Origin: Streptococcus parasuis
GTDB lineage: Bacteria > Bacillota > Bacilli > Lactobacillales > Streptococcaceae
Assembly: GCF_021654455.1 (NCBI RefSeq)
Contig: NZ_AP024276.1
Location: forward strand, 1,364,001 to 1,428,000
Direction of reading: 5' to 3'
Length of the DNA: 64,000 nucleotides
Below are positions 8,910-18,600 of the stretch, piece by piece (the first letter of the stretch is position 1; each line of letters starts with the position of its first letter). The notes below the pieces were generated by a model. That model saw nothing but the letters and a program-made list of their open reading frames with translations. It was not told the DNA's origin and ran no database searches. The position numbers and the translations under genes are program-made.

Positions 8910-9758
8910 TTAGTCCTCCTTTTTATATAAGAGATAGAAAGCCAAATTGATGATTAAAATAAATACAAACAAGATGACTGCCGTACCAATCAAGGCTTCA
9001 CGATGTAAATCAGTTGAATATCCCATTTCCATTACGATGTTTGTTGTCAATGTCCGTACACCTGATGTAATGGAAGTTGGAATCAACGCTTGGTTACCGG
9101 CTACCATAATGACAGCCATTGTTTCCCCCATAGCACGACCCAAACCTAAAATGACGCTGGCTAAAATACCTCTACGTGCTGCAGGTAGAACGACGAAAAA
9201 AATACTCCGTTCATGCGATGCACCTAAAGCAAGCCCACCTTGATAATAAGATTCTGGAACAGCACGTAGCGATGCTTCGGATATACTGATAATGGTTGGC
9301 AAAATCATGATGCCCAAGAGTATTGATGCCGTCAACACTCCCATACCGTGCCCACCAACATAATTCCGAACAAATGGCACTAAAACTACCAAACCGAAGA
9401 ATCCATATACAACTGAGGGAATTCCTGCCATCAAACTAACTGCTCGTTTAAAAATGGGGTACCATTTTTCCTTACAAAAGAAAGCAAGAAAGAGTGCTGT
9501 TAAGATACCAATTGGAACCCCAATCAGTAAGGCACCAAAAGTAACATAAACAGACCCAATAATCATTGGCAAAATACCAAAAATTTGATTAGAAGGTCTC
9601 CACTCTAGACCAAATAGAAAATTGCCCCAGCCAATTTCTTGAATAGCTGGTAAACCTGCCGAAAATAGAAAGGCACAAATAAAAATAACTGATAAAACGG
9701 AAATGCAGGCAGCCAGAAAAAAGACTGCTTGCATACCGGTTTCTCTGAATTGACGCAT
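8910..9758 (-). CDS. pstC: Phosphate ABC transporter permease PstC
   Basis: A 282-residue permease with about six transmembrane segments and the EAA-type loop QGGLALGASHERSIFFVVLP. It pairs with PstA to form the phosphate channel. The gene lies 10 bases downstream of pstS in the operon. Confidence 0.92.
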   Translation of the reverse strand: MRQFRETGMQAVFFLAACISVLSVIFICAFLFSAGLPAIQEIGWGNFLFGLEWRPSNQIFGILPMIIGSVYVTFGALLIGVPIGILTALFLAFFCKEKWYPIFKRAVSLMAGIPSVVYGFFGLVVLVPFVRNYVGGHGMGVLTASILLGIMILPTIISISEASLRAVPESYYQGGLALGASHERSIFFVVLPAARRGILASVILGLGRAMGETMAVIMVAGNQALIPTSITSGVRTLTTNIVMEMGYSTDLHREALIGTAVILFVFILIINLAFYLLYKKED

Positions 9759-9768
9759 GAAACTCCCC

Positions 9769-10650
9769 TTAGTTTGAAGTAAAGGCTGACCACTTAGTTT
9801 CTTTACCAGTAAAGATGTCCTGTACTTCTTGACTTGTTAATCCATTAATTGGATTATCCTTGTTCACAATCACTGCAATACCATCGATAGCAATAGCTGT
9901 TGCTGATACACCAGCTGACGTTTCAGAATCTTTTAATTCACGTGAAGCCATACCGATGTCTGCACTACCTTCAATAGCGTTTGTAACACCTGTCGATGAA
10001 TCACTTTGCTGAACTTCAACAGTTACACCAGCATTCACTTTTTGATATGCTTCTTTCAGTTTTTCCATTACTGGGTTGACTGAACTAGAACCTGAAACAG
10101 TTACCTTTCCTGAAGTAACACTAGCCTTGTATTCACCTTGAGCATCGACAGGAATATAGCCAGCTTTCTCAACTACTGCTTGACCTTCTGTACTTAAAAT
10201 GAAATTGATAAAGTCTTGAGCTGTTTCTGAGACACTTGCCTGTGTAACAATATTGAAAGGGCGGGCAATTTTGTATTCACCAGATTTGATGGTATCAACA
10301 CTTGCAGCAACGCCATCAATCTCAAGTGTTTTACTATTTCCATCCAAGGCACCGAGTGAAGCATAACCGATTGCAGTATTGTCCCCCGCTACAGTTTGTA
10401 ACATAACAGCTGTTGAATTTGTTACAATAGCTTGATTTGTTGTGTTATCAACTTTTTCACCATTTGCATCTTTGGTTTCTACTCCAAACAATTCAATAAA
10501 GGCACCGCGAGTTCCTGAACCTTCTTCACGCGAAACTACCGTGATTGGTTGATCAGCTGTATCAGTTGAAGATTGTCCACAAGCAGCAAGAAGACCCAAA
10601 CTAGCCAAACCTACTGCAGCAATTTTTGCAAAACGAAATGTGTGTTTCAT
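9769..10650 (-). CDS. pstS: Phosphate-binding lipoprotein PstS (circularly permuted lobe order)
   Basis: A 293-residue lipoprotein starting MKHTFRFAKIAAVGLASLG with lipobox LLAAC. The chosen ATG at 10650 has an AAAGGAG at the right distance; an upstream frame extension has none. The phosphate-binding motifs are present but in swapped order compared with PstS of E. coli and Bacillus. The EEGSGTRGAF segment and the GYIPV end come first, and the SGSSSVNPVMEKL loop with the ADIGMASREL and DIFTGKETKW segments comes last. From memory, pneumococcal PstS shows the same order, so this is a lineage trait and not an assembly artefact. It is the first and highest-expressed gene of the operon by position. 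Confidence 0.93.
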   Translation of the reverse strand: MKHTFRFAKIAAVGLASLGLLAACGQSSTDTADQPITVVSREEGSGTRGAFIELFGVETKDANGEKVDNTTNQAIVTNSTAVMLQTVAGDNTAIGYASLGALDGNSKTLEIDGVAASVDTIKSGEYKIARPFNIVTQASVSETAQDFINFILSTEGQAVVEKAGYIPVDAQGEYKASVTSGKVTVSGSSSVNPVMEKLKEAYQKVNAGVTVEVQQSDSSTGVTNAIEGSADIGMASRELKDSETSAGVSATAIAIDGIAVIVNKDNPINGLTSQEVQDIFTGKETKWSAFTSN

Positions 10651-10696
10651 AGATAACTCCTTTTCTTTATGAACACATTTTACAAATTCTTTATCA

Positions 10697-10731
10697 AATA
10701 TATTGCCTATTTTTTGTAAAGTTTTTGTAAA
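10697..10731 (-). promoter_or_regulatory. pst promoter with tandem Pho-box half sites
   Basis: On the minus strand TTTACA occurs twice (10726-10731 and 10715-10720), exactly 11 bases apart. This is the spacing of PhoP/PhoB direct-repeat sites. A TATATT hexamer (10697-10702) could be the -10. No consensus -35 is present, as expected for an activator-dependent promoter. Confidence 0.65.
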
Positions 10732-10746
10732 ATTGCAAGAAAACAT

Positions 10747-10786
10747 AAAAAAGAGAGTAGTTCCAATAAGAAACTTCTCTCTTTTT
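10747..10786 (-). terminator. Terminator downstream of budA
   Basis: On the minus strand an AAAAAGAGAG arm pairs with CTCTCTTTTT across a loop containing TTATTGG, ending in a run of T. It separates the budA operon from pstS. Confidence 0.85.
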
Positions 10787-10803
10787 AAGCTCAATTGCTA
10801 AAT

Positions 10804-11520
10804 CTATTCTGCCTTATCAATATCTTCTCTAACTTCCTTAGCATTGAACTTAGCGAAAAGATACTGGCGGTCTTGGATTGGAAAACGCTGGTCTAGTTGA
10901 TCTACTGGTCCCACTTCAACCATTCCTTCTGAAATAACATAATCCATAACATGACCACCGAAGGCCAAATCATCCGAAATAAAATGCAAATGATAGCCAG
11001 CCACACTGACACCATGGAAAATCTCTGGCGTCCAAATACCAACAATGGTACCTGAAATATTCTCAGCGGTATACTCAGGCTGGCGACTTGCCACCTCCGC
11101 AAACCGGACATCAGAAGCCGACTTTGGAATCATACGCACATGCATATGCGAAAACGTTCCTTTTATTTTGATGGAACGAAAGAGATTTTCACCATCATAA
11201 TATGACTCAATCCGCTGATGCAATTCATCGCTAGTCATTTCAAAGCGTTGCTTGAAAATGACTTCTGCTTCGTGAAAAATAACCGCTGCATAGGGAACTT
11301 TCATATCAGCAGGAACTTCAACCACTTCTGGTTTTTCCCCTGCTCCCTTGGCCTGATAGGCCTTTCCATCTAAAACAATCAGCTCTCCATCAATGGAATC
11401 CAGGGTTCCCAATCCCAAATCACCATGTTCCAACAATTCACCAACTGTTAAAGAACCGCCATACAGCCCCGCCATCAAGGCACCTAAGGTATTGTATTGA
11501 AATAATCGATTTACTTGCAT
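10804..11520 (-). CDS. budA: Alpha-acetolactate decarboxylase
   Basis: A 238-residue cytoplasmic enzyme that decarboxylates alpha-acetolactate to acetoin, relieving acid stress from pyruvate and balancing branched-chain amino-acid synthesis. It begins LFQYNTLGALMAGLYGGSLT, the family's N-terminal signature. It contains the zinc-binding region around GVSVAGYHLHFISDDLAFGGHV (two of the three histidines) and the C-terminal catalytic arginine/glutamate region. The length is typical. It is the last gene of a three-gene leftward unit, 3 bases after the TPR gene; no acetolactate synthase is adjacent. Confidence 0.93.
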   Translation of the reverse strand: MQVNRLFQYNTLGALMAGLYGGSLTVGELLEHGDLGLGTLDSIDGELIVLDGKAYQAKGAGEKPEVVEVPADMKVPYAAVIFHEAEVIFKQRFEMTSDELHQRIESYYDGENLFRSIKIKGTFSHMHVRMIPKSASDVRFAEVASRQPEYTAENISGTIVGIWTPEIFHGVSVAGYHLHFISDDLAFGGHVMDYVISEGMVEVGPVDQLDQRFPIQDRQYLFAKFNAKEVREDIDKAE

Positions 11521-11523
11521 AAC

Positions 11524-12753
11524 CTACTCTTCATTCAAAAATTCTTGCATGGCCAAATCGTCCGGCACCAATTGGATATACCGACTAGCTTGCTCTTTTG
11601 CCTCATCCAAACGACCAAGTTGGCGCAACACTTCTATATAATCAGCCAAAAATTCTGGGTTCTCAACTAGATCAAGGGCCAATTCATCATACAATTGAAT
11701 AGCCGCATCATCCTGCTCCAGTGCTTGGTAGGCTTTTGCAATATTCCATCGGGCTAAGACATTCTCAACCTCTTCATCGAATAAAGCCACAACCTCTTCA
11801 AATCGTTCCTGCTCAAGATACAAATTAGACAAGCGCAAAGCGAGCTCATTCCCATCATCAGCCACCTCTTTTGCTCGGAGCAGATAGTCTTCTGCTCTCG
11901 CCTCATCATGTAATTCATAGGCATACTGAGAAGCTTGAAGTAAGAGATTGGCATCAAAATCATTTTTCGCCAGCCCTTTTTCCGTCATAGCCAAGGCTTC
12001 ATCAATCTTATGCTCGGCATGAAGCGACTGAGCATAGGCATACTCGTAGCCATCAAAATCAGGATTAATCGTATCCAGTTGCTTAAAGTAGAGATTTGCC
12101 TTCTGGTATTCTTCACTTTCAAATAGCAGAGCAGCCAATTCAAAAACAGTTTGGTCATCGTACTCCAACTCAACAGCTTTTTCCAAAAATTCAATGGCCG
12201 CTTCAAATTTGCCTAAACTGGCATAGGCAATACCAATTCTCTGATAGGTAGAAACTCCAGTTAGTTCATAGATGTCACGATTGTCTAGTTGTGCATAATA
12301 AGAAATGGCCTCGTCAAACAATTCCAATTCCATATCCAATTCAGCCAATCCAAAAAGAATAATCGGCTCATCGGACAAGTAACTTGCTTCCAACATTTTT
12401 TCACGCGCAACATCAGATAATCCCTCAGCCTGATACAAATCAGCCTTGACCAACAAAGCCTCCACATAAACAGGACTATCCTCTGGAATTTCCTCCAAAT
12501 AGGCAAATGCTTCTTCAACCAAACCATCTTCAAAGGCAATTTGAGCCAAATTCAGGCCTACTTCAGGAAAATCATCTTTCACTTGTGCATAGATTTGACT
12601 AGCCTGTGGGAAAAAACCAATTCCCTCCAAATATTCCGCTAGAGACAACAAAGTCTCAACATCATCTTCAGCCAATGCTCGTTTAAAATACTTATTGGCT
12701 TTCTCTAAATCCTGCTGACTGATACAAGCCACCATTTTTTCACTATTGTTCAT
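11524..12753 (-). CDS. Tetratricopeptide-repeat protein
   Basis: A 409-residue acidic protein built almost entirely of TPR helices, such as ALAEDDVETLLSLAEYLEGI, SLGKFEAAIEFLEKAVEL and ALEQDDAAIQLYDELAL. There is no signal peptide or membrane segment, so it is a cytoplasmic adaptor. Its specific partner is unknown. It overlaps the upstream AI-2E-type transporter by 11 bases, so the two are probably translated together. Confidence 0.85.
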   Translation of the reverse strand: MNNSEKMVACISQQDLEKANKYFKRALAEDDVETLLSLAEYLEGIGFFPQASQIYAQVKDDFPEVGLNLAQIAFEDGLVEEAFAYLEEIPEDSPVYVEALLVKADLYQAEGLSDVAREKMLEASYLSDEPIILFGLAELDMELELFDEAISYYAQLDNRDIYELTGVSTYQRIGIAYASLGKFEAAIEFLEKAVELEYDDQTVFELAALLFESEEYQKANLYFKQLDTINPDFDGYEYAYAQSLHAEHKIDEALAMTEKGLAKNDFDANLLLQASQYAYELHDEARAEDYLLRAKEVADDGNELALRLSNLYLEQERFEEVVALFDEEVENVLARWNIAKAYQALEQDDAAIQLYDELALDLVENPEFLADYIEVLRQLGRLDEAKEQASRYIQLVPDDLAMQEFLNEE

Positions 12754-13918
12754 TCTTTACCTCATTAGATTCCTCATTATATAAAGCACTATGTTCTTTG
12801 TACCATTCAAAGATTGCTTTCACCAAAACCTTGATAGAAGCATAAATTGGAATCCCTAATAGCACCCCAAGCACACCGTACATTTGACCAGCAGTTAGGA
12901 GTACAAACAAAATAGTTATCGGGTGAATACTGAGTGAGCTACCAATAATAAGTGGAGTCACAAAACGACCCTCTATGGTCTGTTCAATCATAAAGACAAC
13001 CAAGACCTTAATCAACATGATTGGACCTGCAATCAAACCTAAAATAATCGCTGGAATCATGGCTAAGAATGATCCCAAATACGGAATTAAATTAAGGAAT
13101 CCAGCCATCACCCCTAAGGTTATAGGGTAACTAAGCCCAATAATGGAAAACATGACAGAGAACATAATCGCAACGATGATCGCAACCGTAACCTGACCTC
13201 GAACATAATTTGATAACTGACTATTTACATCGGATAAAACTGTTCCAATTGGGTCCCTCCACTTAGTCGGTAAATATTGAGTGATATGTTTATTCAAATA
13301 TTGCCCGTCTCGTAAAAGATAGAAGAGAATAAATGGCATAATCAGTACAGCTACAACAATCTGCGAAGCTGTCGAGATTAAGTTACTTGCCCAGTTAACA
13401 GCACTTGAAGAAAATTTCTGCGCAAAAGTCACTATTTGATCATTCACTTTATTTAAGACTTCCAATGCAGTTGGTCTGAATTGTTCAAATCGCTGATCTT
13501 GTAATAAGCCCGTGATTCGACTCTCAATTTTCTGAATATTAGTTGGCAAGTTTTGAGCAAAAGAGGTTGCCTGCTCCTGAATACTTGGAATAGCAACTGC
13601 TAGGCCCCAAACGATGAGCAACACAATCAATACAAAAAGGATTGAAATTCCAATTGTACGAGAAATCTTGTGCTTTTCCATCCAGTCAACCATTGGATTT
13701 AATAAATAATATAAGAGTCCTGTCAGGATCATCGGTAAAAGTAATATTTGTAAAAAACTACCAATTGGCGTGAATAAAAAGCTAATCTTACTAAACACGA
13801 AAATAGTTAAAAAAGTCAATAGGGTCACTAACAAAATGGTGACACCCTGATTATTTAAAAACCAACGAAAAAACCAGCTTAGAGTAAATTTTTGATCTTT
13901 GTCGTCCACAATGCTCAC
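12743..13918 (-). CDS. AI-2E family (UPF0118) membrane transporter
   Basis: A 391-residue protein with paired hydrophobic segments near the N-terminus (about 27-50 and 56-75), a soluble middle region (IPSIQEQATSFAQNLPTNIQ), and clustered helices at the C-terminus ending in the conserved family stretch around LTAGQMYGVLGVLLGIPIYA. Family members export small molecules or ions (AI-2 in E. coli TqsA, sodium/proton in others). The substrate here cannot be told from sequence. Confidence 0.85.
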   Translation of the reverse strand: MSIVDDKDQKFTLSWFFRWFLNNQGVTILLVTLLTFLTIFVFSKISFLFTPIGSFLQILLLPMILTGLLYYLLNPMVDWMEKHKISRTIGISILFVLIVLLIVWGLAVAIPSIQEQATSFAQNLPTNIQKIESRITGLLQDQRFEQFRPTALEVLNKVNDQIVTFAQKFSSSAVNWASNLISTASQIVVAVLIMPFILFYLLRDGQYLNKHITQYLPTKWRDPIGTVLSDVNSQLSNYVRGQVTVAIIVAIMFSVMFSIIGLSYPITLGVMAGFLNLIPYLGSFLAMIPAIILGLIAGPIMLIKVLVVFMIEQTIEGRFVTPLIIGSSLSIHPITILFVLLTAGQMYGVLGVLLGIPIYASIKVLVKAIFEWYKEHSALYNEESNEVKNEQ

Positions 13919-14043
13919 TCCCTTCTTTTTTATCTATTGTAACATTTCAATAGGAATTTTGTAATAATCAACTACAGAATTTATGCGACTTTATCAGAAA
14001 AAAGTGGTATAATTTTATCAATCATTTCCAAAAGGAGAAGCTC

Positions 14044-15045
14044 ATGACGATCTATTTCGGTACGTATACCAAACGCGAATCAAAAGGTATCTATAAAGCA
14101 CAATTTGACGCAACCTCAGGTCAACTTAGCAATTTAGAATTGGTTGCAGAAGAACCAAATCCTACCTATCTAGCTTTTGACCAAGCTGGTCATCTCTACT
14201 CAGTTGGGTCTGAAAATGGCCAAGGTGGTGTCGCTGCCTTTTCTGCTGACTTTACTCCACTAAATCACGTGGTAGCTGAAGGTGCACCACTTTGCTATGT
14301 TTCCGTTGATGAAGAAAAAGACTTGGTCTTTGGTTCAAATTACCACAAAGGGCAATTGCTGGTCTACAAGCGTTTGACTGATGGTTCTCTTGAACTTGCG
14401 GATGTTGCTCAGCACGAGGGCTCTGGTCCACATGAAAACCAAGCTTCTGCTCACGTTCATTTCTCTGATTTAACACCAGATAAATTTCTAGTGGCCTGTG
14501 ATTTGGGATGTGACCAAGTGGTTACATATAAAGTGGACAATCAGGGAAAATTAGAAAAAGTAGCAACTTATCAAGCTACACCGGGTAGCGGACCACGCCA
14601 TATCGTTTTCCATCCAACTACAAAAATTGCCTATCTCATCTGTGAGCTGAACTCTACTATTGAAGTACTCATCTATGATGGCTGGGGTCAATTTGAACTG
14701 ATGCAAACCATCTCAACCCTTCCAGAGGACCACACTGGTTTCAATGGTACTGCTGCTATTCGTATCACGAAAGATGGTCAATTTGTCTATGGTTCAAACC
14801 GTGGGAACGATTCTATCGCAGTATACAAAACCCTCGGCGACGCTAGCTTAGAGTTAGTTGAAATCGTCCCAACTAATGGTAAAACTCCTCGTGATTTCAT
14901 TCTTAGTCCTGAAGAAAATCACTTAATTGTCGTTCATCAAGACTCTGACAATGCGACAGTCTTTGCGAGAGATACAGAGAGCGGTCGTTTAACAGAACTA
15001 TATCATGATTTCTACGTTCCTGAAGCTGTTTGCGTCACGTTTTAA
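14044..15045 (+). CDS. pgl: Lactonase family protein, probable 6-phosphogluconolactonase
   Basis: A 333-residue seven-bladed beta-propeller lactonase. It opens MTIYFGTYTKRESKGIY and carries repeated blades with SGPRHIVFHP and NGKTPRDFILSPEENHL, hallmarks of the Pgl/YkgB family. It probably hydrolyses 6-phosphogluconolactone in the oxidative pentose-phosphate pathway. An AAAAGGAGAAGCTC precedes the ATG, and a TATAAT lies upstream near 14009. It is a single-gene unit diverging from the AI-2E operon. Confidence 0.88.
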   Translation: MTIYFGTYTKRESKGIYKAQFDATSGQLSNLELVAEEPNPTYLAFDQAGHLYSVGSENGQGGVAAFSADFTPLNHVVAEGAPLCYVSVDEEKDLVFGSNYHKGQLLVYKRLTDGSLELADVAQHEGSGPHENQASAHVHFSDLTPDKFLVACDLGCDQVVTYKVDNQGKLEKVATYQATPGSGPRHIVFHPTTKIAYLICELNSTIEVLIYDGWGQFELMQTISTLPEDHTGFNGTAAIRITKDGQFVYGSNRGNDSIAVYKTLGDASLELVEIVPTNGKTPRDFILSPEENHLIVVHQDSDNATVFARDTESGRLTELYHDFYVPEAVCVTF

Positions 15046-15111
15046 TTAGACATATTAATTGTGAAATTGAGACCATTTTGGTTTAATAGTTCCATAGGAG
15101 GTGAATTCAAC

Positions 15112-15297
15112 ATGAATCCAGTTGATCTTTTCAATGAAGTAAAAGACTTAATCGCAAACAAAGATTTTGAAGGTGCAAAACAATTTATCGAAGAAAACAA
15201 GGACCAATTCGGTGAATACTTGGAACAAGCAAAAGGCTTGTTATCAGGTTCTGAAGGTGTTAACGGTCTTTTAGATAAAGTTAAAGGCTTGTTCTAA
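15112..15297 (+). CDS. Conserved small protein, 61 aa, function unknown
   Basis: Starts at the ATG preceded by a strong AGGAGGTGA site; a longer frame from 15061 lacks one. The protein is acidic and amphipathic, with two predicted helices (VDLFNEVKDLIANKDFEG and EYLEQAKGLLSG) and a final VNGLLDKVKGLF. No membrane segment or known domain is visible. It has its own terminator just downstream. Confidence 0.75.
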   Translation: MNPVDLFNEVKDLIANKDFEGAKQFIEENKDQFGEYLEQAKGLLSGSEGVNGLLDKVKGLF

Positions 15298-15305
15298 TAC
15301 ATGTA

Positions 15306-15346
15306 AAAACTAGGCTGAGAAATGTTCAGTCTAGTTTTCTTTTTTC
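15306..15346 (+). terminator. Terminator after the 61-aa gene
   Basis: The arms AAAACTAGGCTGA and TCAGTCTAGTTTT are followed by CTTTTTTC. The hairpin overlaps the 3' end of the convergent HAD gene and probably works for it as well. Confidence 0.85.
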
Positions 15347-15973
15347 TTTGAAAATAGTCGTAAGTTCTTGGATTGAATGCAGTTGCCAGTCACTCTTCCA
15401 CTCCATATCCTCAACAGCAAATCTTCCAATTCCTGTCAATAAGCGAACAGCCCTCATACCTAGCGATTTAGCTGGTACAATGTCATTATCGTACCTATCT
15501 CCAACATAGACAACTCTATTTGCTGTGGTGTTTGCTTTTTGCAAGGCAAGTTTGAAAATAGTCGAATCTGGCTTAGATAGTCCAACTTCCTCAGAGAGGA
15601 TAATAAGTTGAAAGTAAGACTCAATTCCCCATTCCTCCAACAAAGCCCTTACCGTAGCAGATTGATTTGCAATTATCCCTAATTGATAGTGTTTTGATAA
15701 AGTTTCAAGAACTAGCTTTGCTCCCGGATAAAGTTTTACCCCTTTATTTGTCCATAAAGGACGTGACTCGGTCGGTGAAAAATATTGCCAGGTCGCACGA
15801 ATTGGGTCCAGCGACTTATGAGCATACTCCACCATTTTCTTTTTATAAGAATCTGATGAAACCTCTATATCCAGAGACTCTAACTTCTTCACACACTTGT
15901 CTATATAATAACCATAAGCAGCCTCTTCATCTAAAAGCGTCGAACCCAAATCAAAAAATATCCACTCTATCAT
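15326..15973 (-). CDS. HAD-superfamily hydrolase (subfamily IA)
   Basis: A 215-residue phosphatase-like protein starting MIEWIFFDLGSTLLDEE; two upstream in-frame ATGs are less likely. The nucleophile aspartate is in FFDLGST, but the usual second aspartate two residues on is glycine, which is seen in some IA phosphatases. Motif II/III candidates are IIANQSAT (Ser/Asn) and LSKPDSTIF (lysine), and motif IV is VYVGDRYDNDI. The substrate is unknown. It is convergent with the 61-aa gene. Confidence 0.85.
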   Translation of the reverse strand: MIEWIFFDLGSTLLDEEAAYGYYIDKCVKKLESLDIEVSSDSYKKKMVEYAHKSLDPIRATWQYFSPTESRPLWTNKGVKLYPGAKLVLETLSKHYQLGIIANQSATVRALLEEWGIESYFQLIILSEEVGLSKPDSTIFKLALQKANTTANRVVYVGDRYDNDIVPAKSLGMRAVRLLTGIGRFAVEDMEWKSDWQLHSIQELTTIFKEKRKLD

Positions 15974-16139
15974 CCCATTCTCCATCACTTTTCAACATGA
16001 GAATACTTAAGTTGATCAGTCTTTTTAGAATATCATTTTATCAATTTCAAGGCAAAGAAAACTCCCTAGGAATTTCAGTCTAGTATTCTATTCATTCTTA
16101 AAAATAGTTAGGACCTGTCTTGTCATAGATTTTCACAAA

Positions 16140-16400
16140 TCAATAGATATCTTTACGATGTCCAAACTCAAGTGCTAAAATAACCAACTTATCATCTTGA
16201 ATATCGCAAATCAGTCGGTAATCTCCGATACGATAACGCCACTCGTGAGCATGATTACCTGTCAAACCTTTACCATTGGCGCGTGGATTTTCAGTCCCTT
16301 CTAAGTGCTTATCAATCCAAGCAAATAGCAACCTCTGAATTTGCCTATCTAATTTCTTAATTTGCTTTTGAGCCTTTTTAGAATACTCTAAACGATACAT
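16140..16400 (-). CDS. relE: RelE-family mRNA interferase toxin
   Basis: An 86-residue basic toxin of the RelE/YafQ fold: MYRLEYSKKAQKQIKKLD at the N-terminus, then GNHAHEWRYRIGDYRLICDI, ending EFGHRKDIY. Family members cleave ribosome-bound mRNA, and the Arg/His/Tyr residues of these motifs are the catalytic ones. The ATG begins one base after the antitoxin stop codon, the usual coupled arrangement. Confidence 0.88.
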   Translation of the reverse strand: MYRLEYSKKAQKQIKKLDRQIQRLLFAWIDKHLEGTENPRANGKGLTGNHAHEWRYRIGDYRLICDIQDDKLVILALEFGHRKDIY

Positions 16401-16401
16401 G

Positions 16402-16623
16402 CTATAATCCTAGCTCTTTCTTAAAATCAGCATGACTAATTGTTTCTGGATTTGCTTTGTACTCATCATAAGCTTGATGATAGATTTTTAAATCATACTC
16501 ATCTTCAATATCACGCTCCAAAGCTTTCTTAAAAAGGCTAGAAAGACTTTGACCTGTTAATTGTGCATAGCTTTTAAAGAATACCTCTTCTTCTTGATTT
16601 AATCTGATAGTTACTGTACTCAT
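16402..16623 (-). CDS. relB: RelB/DinJ-type antitoxin
   Basis: A 73-residue ribbon-helix-helix antitoxin starting MSTVTIRLNQEEEVFFKSYA. The N-terminal half binds DNA; the acidic C-terminal half (EYKANPETISHADFKKELG) wraps the toxin. The start at 16623 follows an AAACGAGGTAAACACC site, and an upstream in-frame ATG overlaps the operator. Autoregulation is expected through the palindrome just upstream. Confidence 0.87.
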   Translation of the reverse strand: MSTVTIRLNQEEEVFFKSYAQLTGQSLSSLFKKALERDIEDEYDLKIYHQAYDEYKANPETISHADFKKELGL

Positions 16624-16643
16624 GGTGTTTACCTCGTTTCTTT

Positions 16644-16660
16644 GTGTTACATTGTAACAC
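16644..16660. promoter_or_regulatory. Palindromic operator of relBE
   Basis: GTGTTAC-ATT-GTAACAC is a perfect inverted repeat 20 bases upstream of the antitoxin start, in the position expected for RelB autorepression. Confidence 0.7.
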
Positions 16661-16685
16661 ATTTTGGAGTATTTGTCAATCTATC

Positions 16686-16710
16686 AAAAAGCACCTTGTT
16701 TCCTAGGTGC
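16686..16710 (-). terminator. Hairpin terminator, minus strand
   Basis: On the minus strand GCACCT-AGGAAACA-AGGTGC is followed by TTTTTG. It would end any leftward transcript from 16769-17007. Confidence 0.6.
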
Positions 16711-16768
16711 TAGTACAATAGTCACGATTTAAACGTGAGATTCCTATATCAAGGCTACTCCATCTTTA

Positions 16769-16954
16769 CTACTCCTTGCGCTTGAGAATATTATACCCCA
16801 CACTTCGATAGATACCTACTATATCATTATAAACCTCCATTTTAGGTAAAGGAACTACAATAAAATACAAATCTGAATAGGTTTCAAACCATTTGTTCAA
16901 CTTGTCATAAGGCGGTGACTGATACTCAATGAAAATGCAAAAAAGCTGTCTCAA
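16769..16954 (-). pseudogene. Probable gene remnant, 61 aa
   Basis: The frame encodes a plausible polypeptide (KLNKWFETYSDLYFIVVP, then IYRSVGYNILKRKE) but has no ribosome binding site. Its first codons come from a BOX-like end (ATACTCAATGAAAAT at 16922-16936). I read it as the tail of an older gene fused to a repeat fragment; no family is recognised. Confidence 0.35.
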
Positions 16955-17007
16955 ATTATGAAACAGCCATCAATAGTTTATAAAGGAGGTCACACTTTGT
17001 GACTGCC
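16939..17007 (-). ncRNA. Candidate small RNA (~69 nt), possible antisense regulator
   Basis: On the minus strand an extended -10 (TGGTATAGT; hexamer 17013-17018) with a weak TTGAAA upstream predicts a start near 17007. The terminator GGCTGTTTC-ATAATTT-GAGACAGC followed by six T ends at 16939. The RNA would be complementary to a strong Shine-Dalgarno and GTG start on the plus strand (16985-17001), a layout seen in type I toxin-antitoxin loci. Confidence 0.4.
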
Positions 17008-17061
17008 CTCTTACTATACCAAAAATACAGCATTTCAAACATGGGGTGGTACAAAGGGTAG
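16999..17061 (+). CDS. Candidate 20-aa micro-ORF opposite the small RNA
   Basis: GTG start nine bases after a perfect AAAGGAGG; the peptide reads VTALLLYQKYSISNMGWYKG (initiator Met in the cell). It is half hydrophobic. No clear plus-strand promoter or terminator is seen, and I do not recognise the peptide, so translation is speculative. Confidence 0.25.
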   Translation: MTALLLYQKYSISNMGWYKG

Positions 17062-17069
17062 TAAATTCT

Positions 17070-17103
17070 AAAAAAGCACCTTGGGATGATGCCCCAAAGT
17101 GCC
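17070..17103 (-). terminator. Terminator of eno
   Basis: On the minus strand GCACTTTGGGG-CATCAT-CCCAAGGTGC is followed by TTTTTTAG. Confidence 0.9.
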
Positions 17104-17142
17104 TAATATCAAGGCTTTACAGCCCTTAACCCCATAAAGAGA

Positions 17143-18518
<1,376 letters not shown>

Positions 18519-18584
18519 GAAAAAGTCGGTATTTTTACAGAAAGAAGTAATGTAAACGTCTTCCTTTTTTCTTACATAGTTTTA

Positions 18585-18600
18585 TGTTATACTAATACTA
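18585..18600 (+). promoter_or_regulatory. Extended -10 predicting a leaderless yueI mRNA
   Basis: TGTTATACT (hexamer 18588-18593) is followed by six bases and then the ATG at 18600. The transcription start would fall on the A of the ATG. No Shine-Dalgarno is present. Confidence 0.6.

Noticed and set aside
15667..16083. 138-codon plus-strand frame over the HAD gene
   Set aside because: Antisense to a clear HAD phosphatase, low-complexity composition and no start site.
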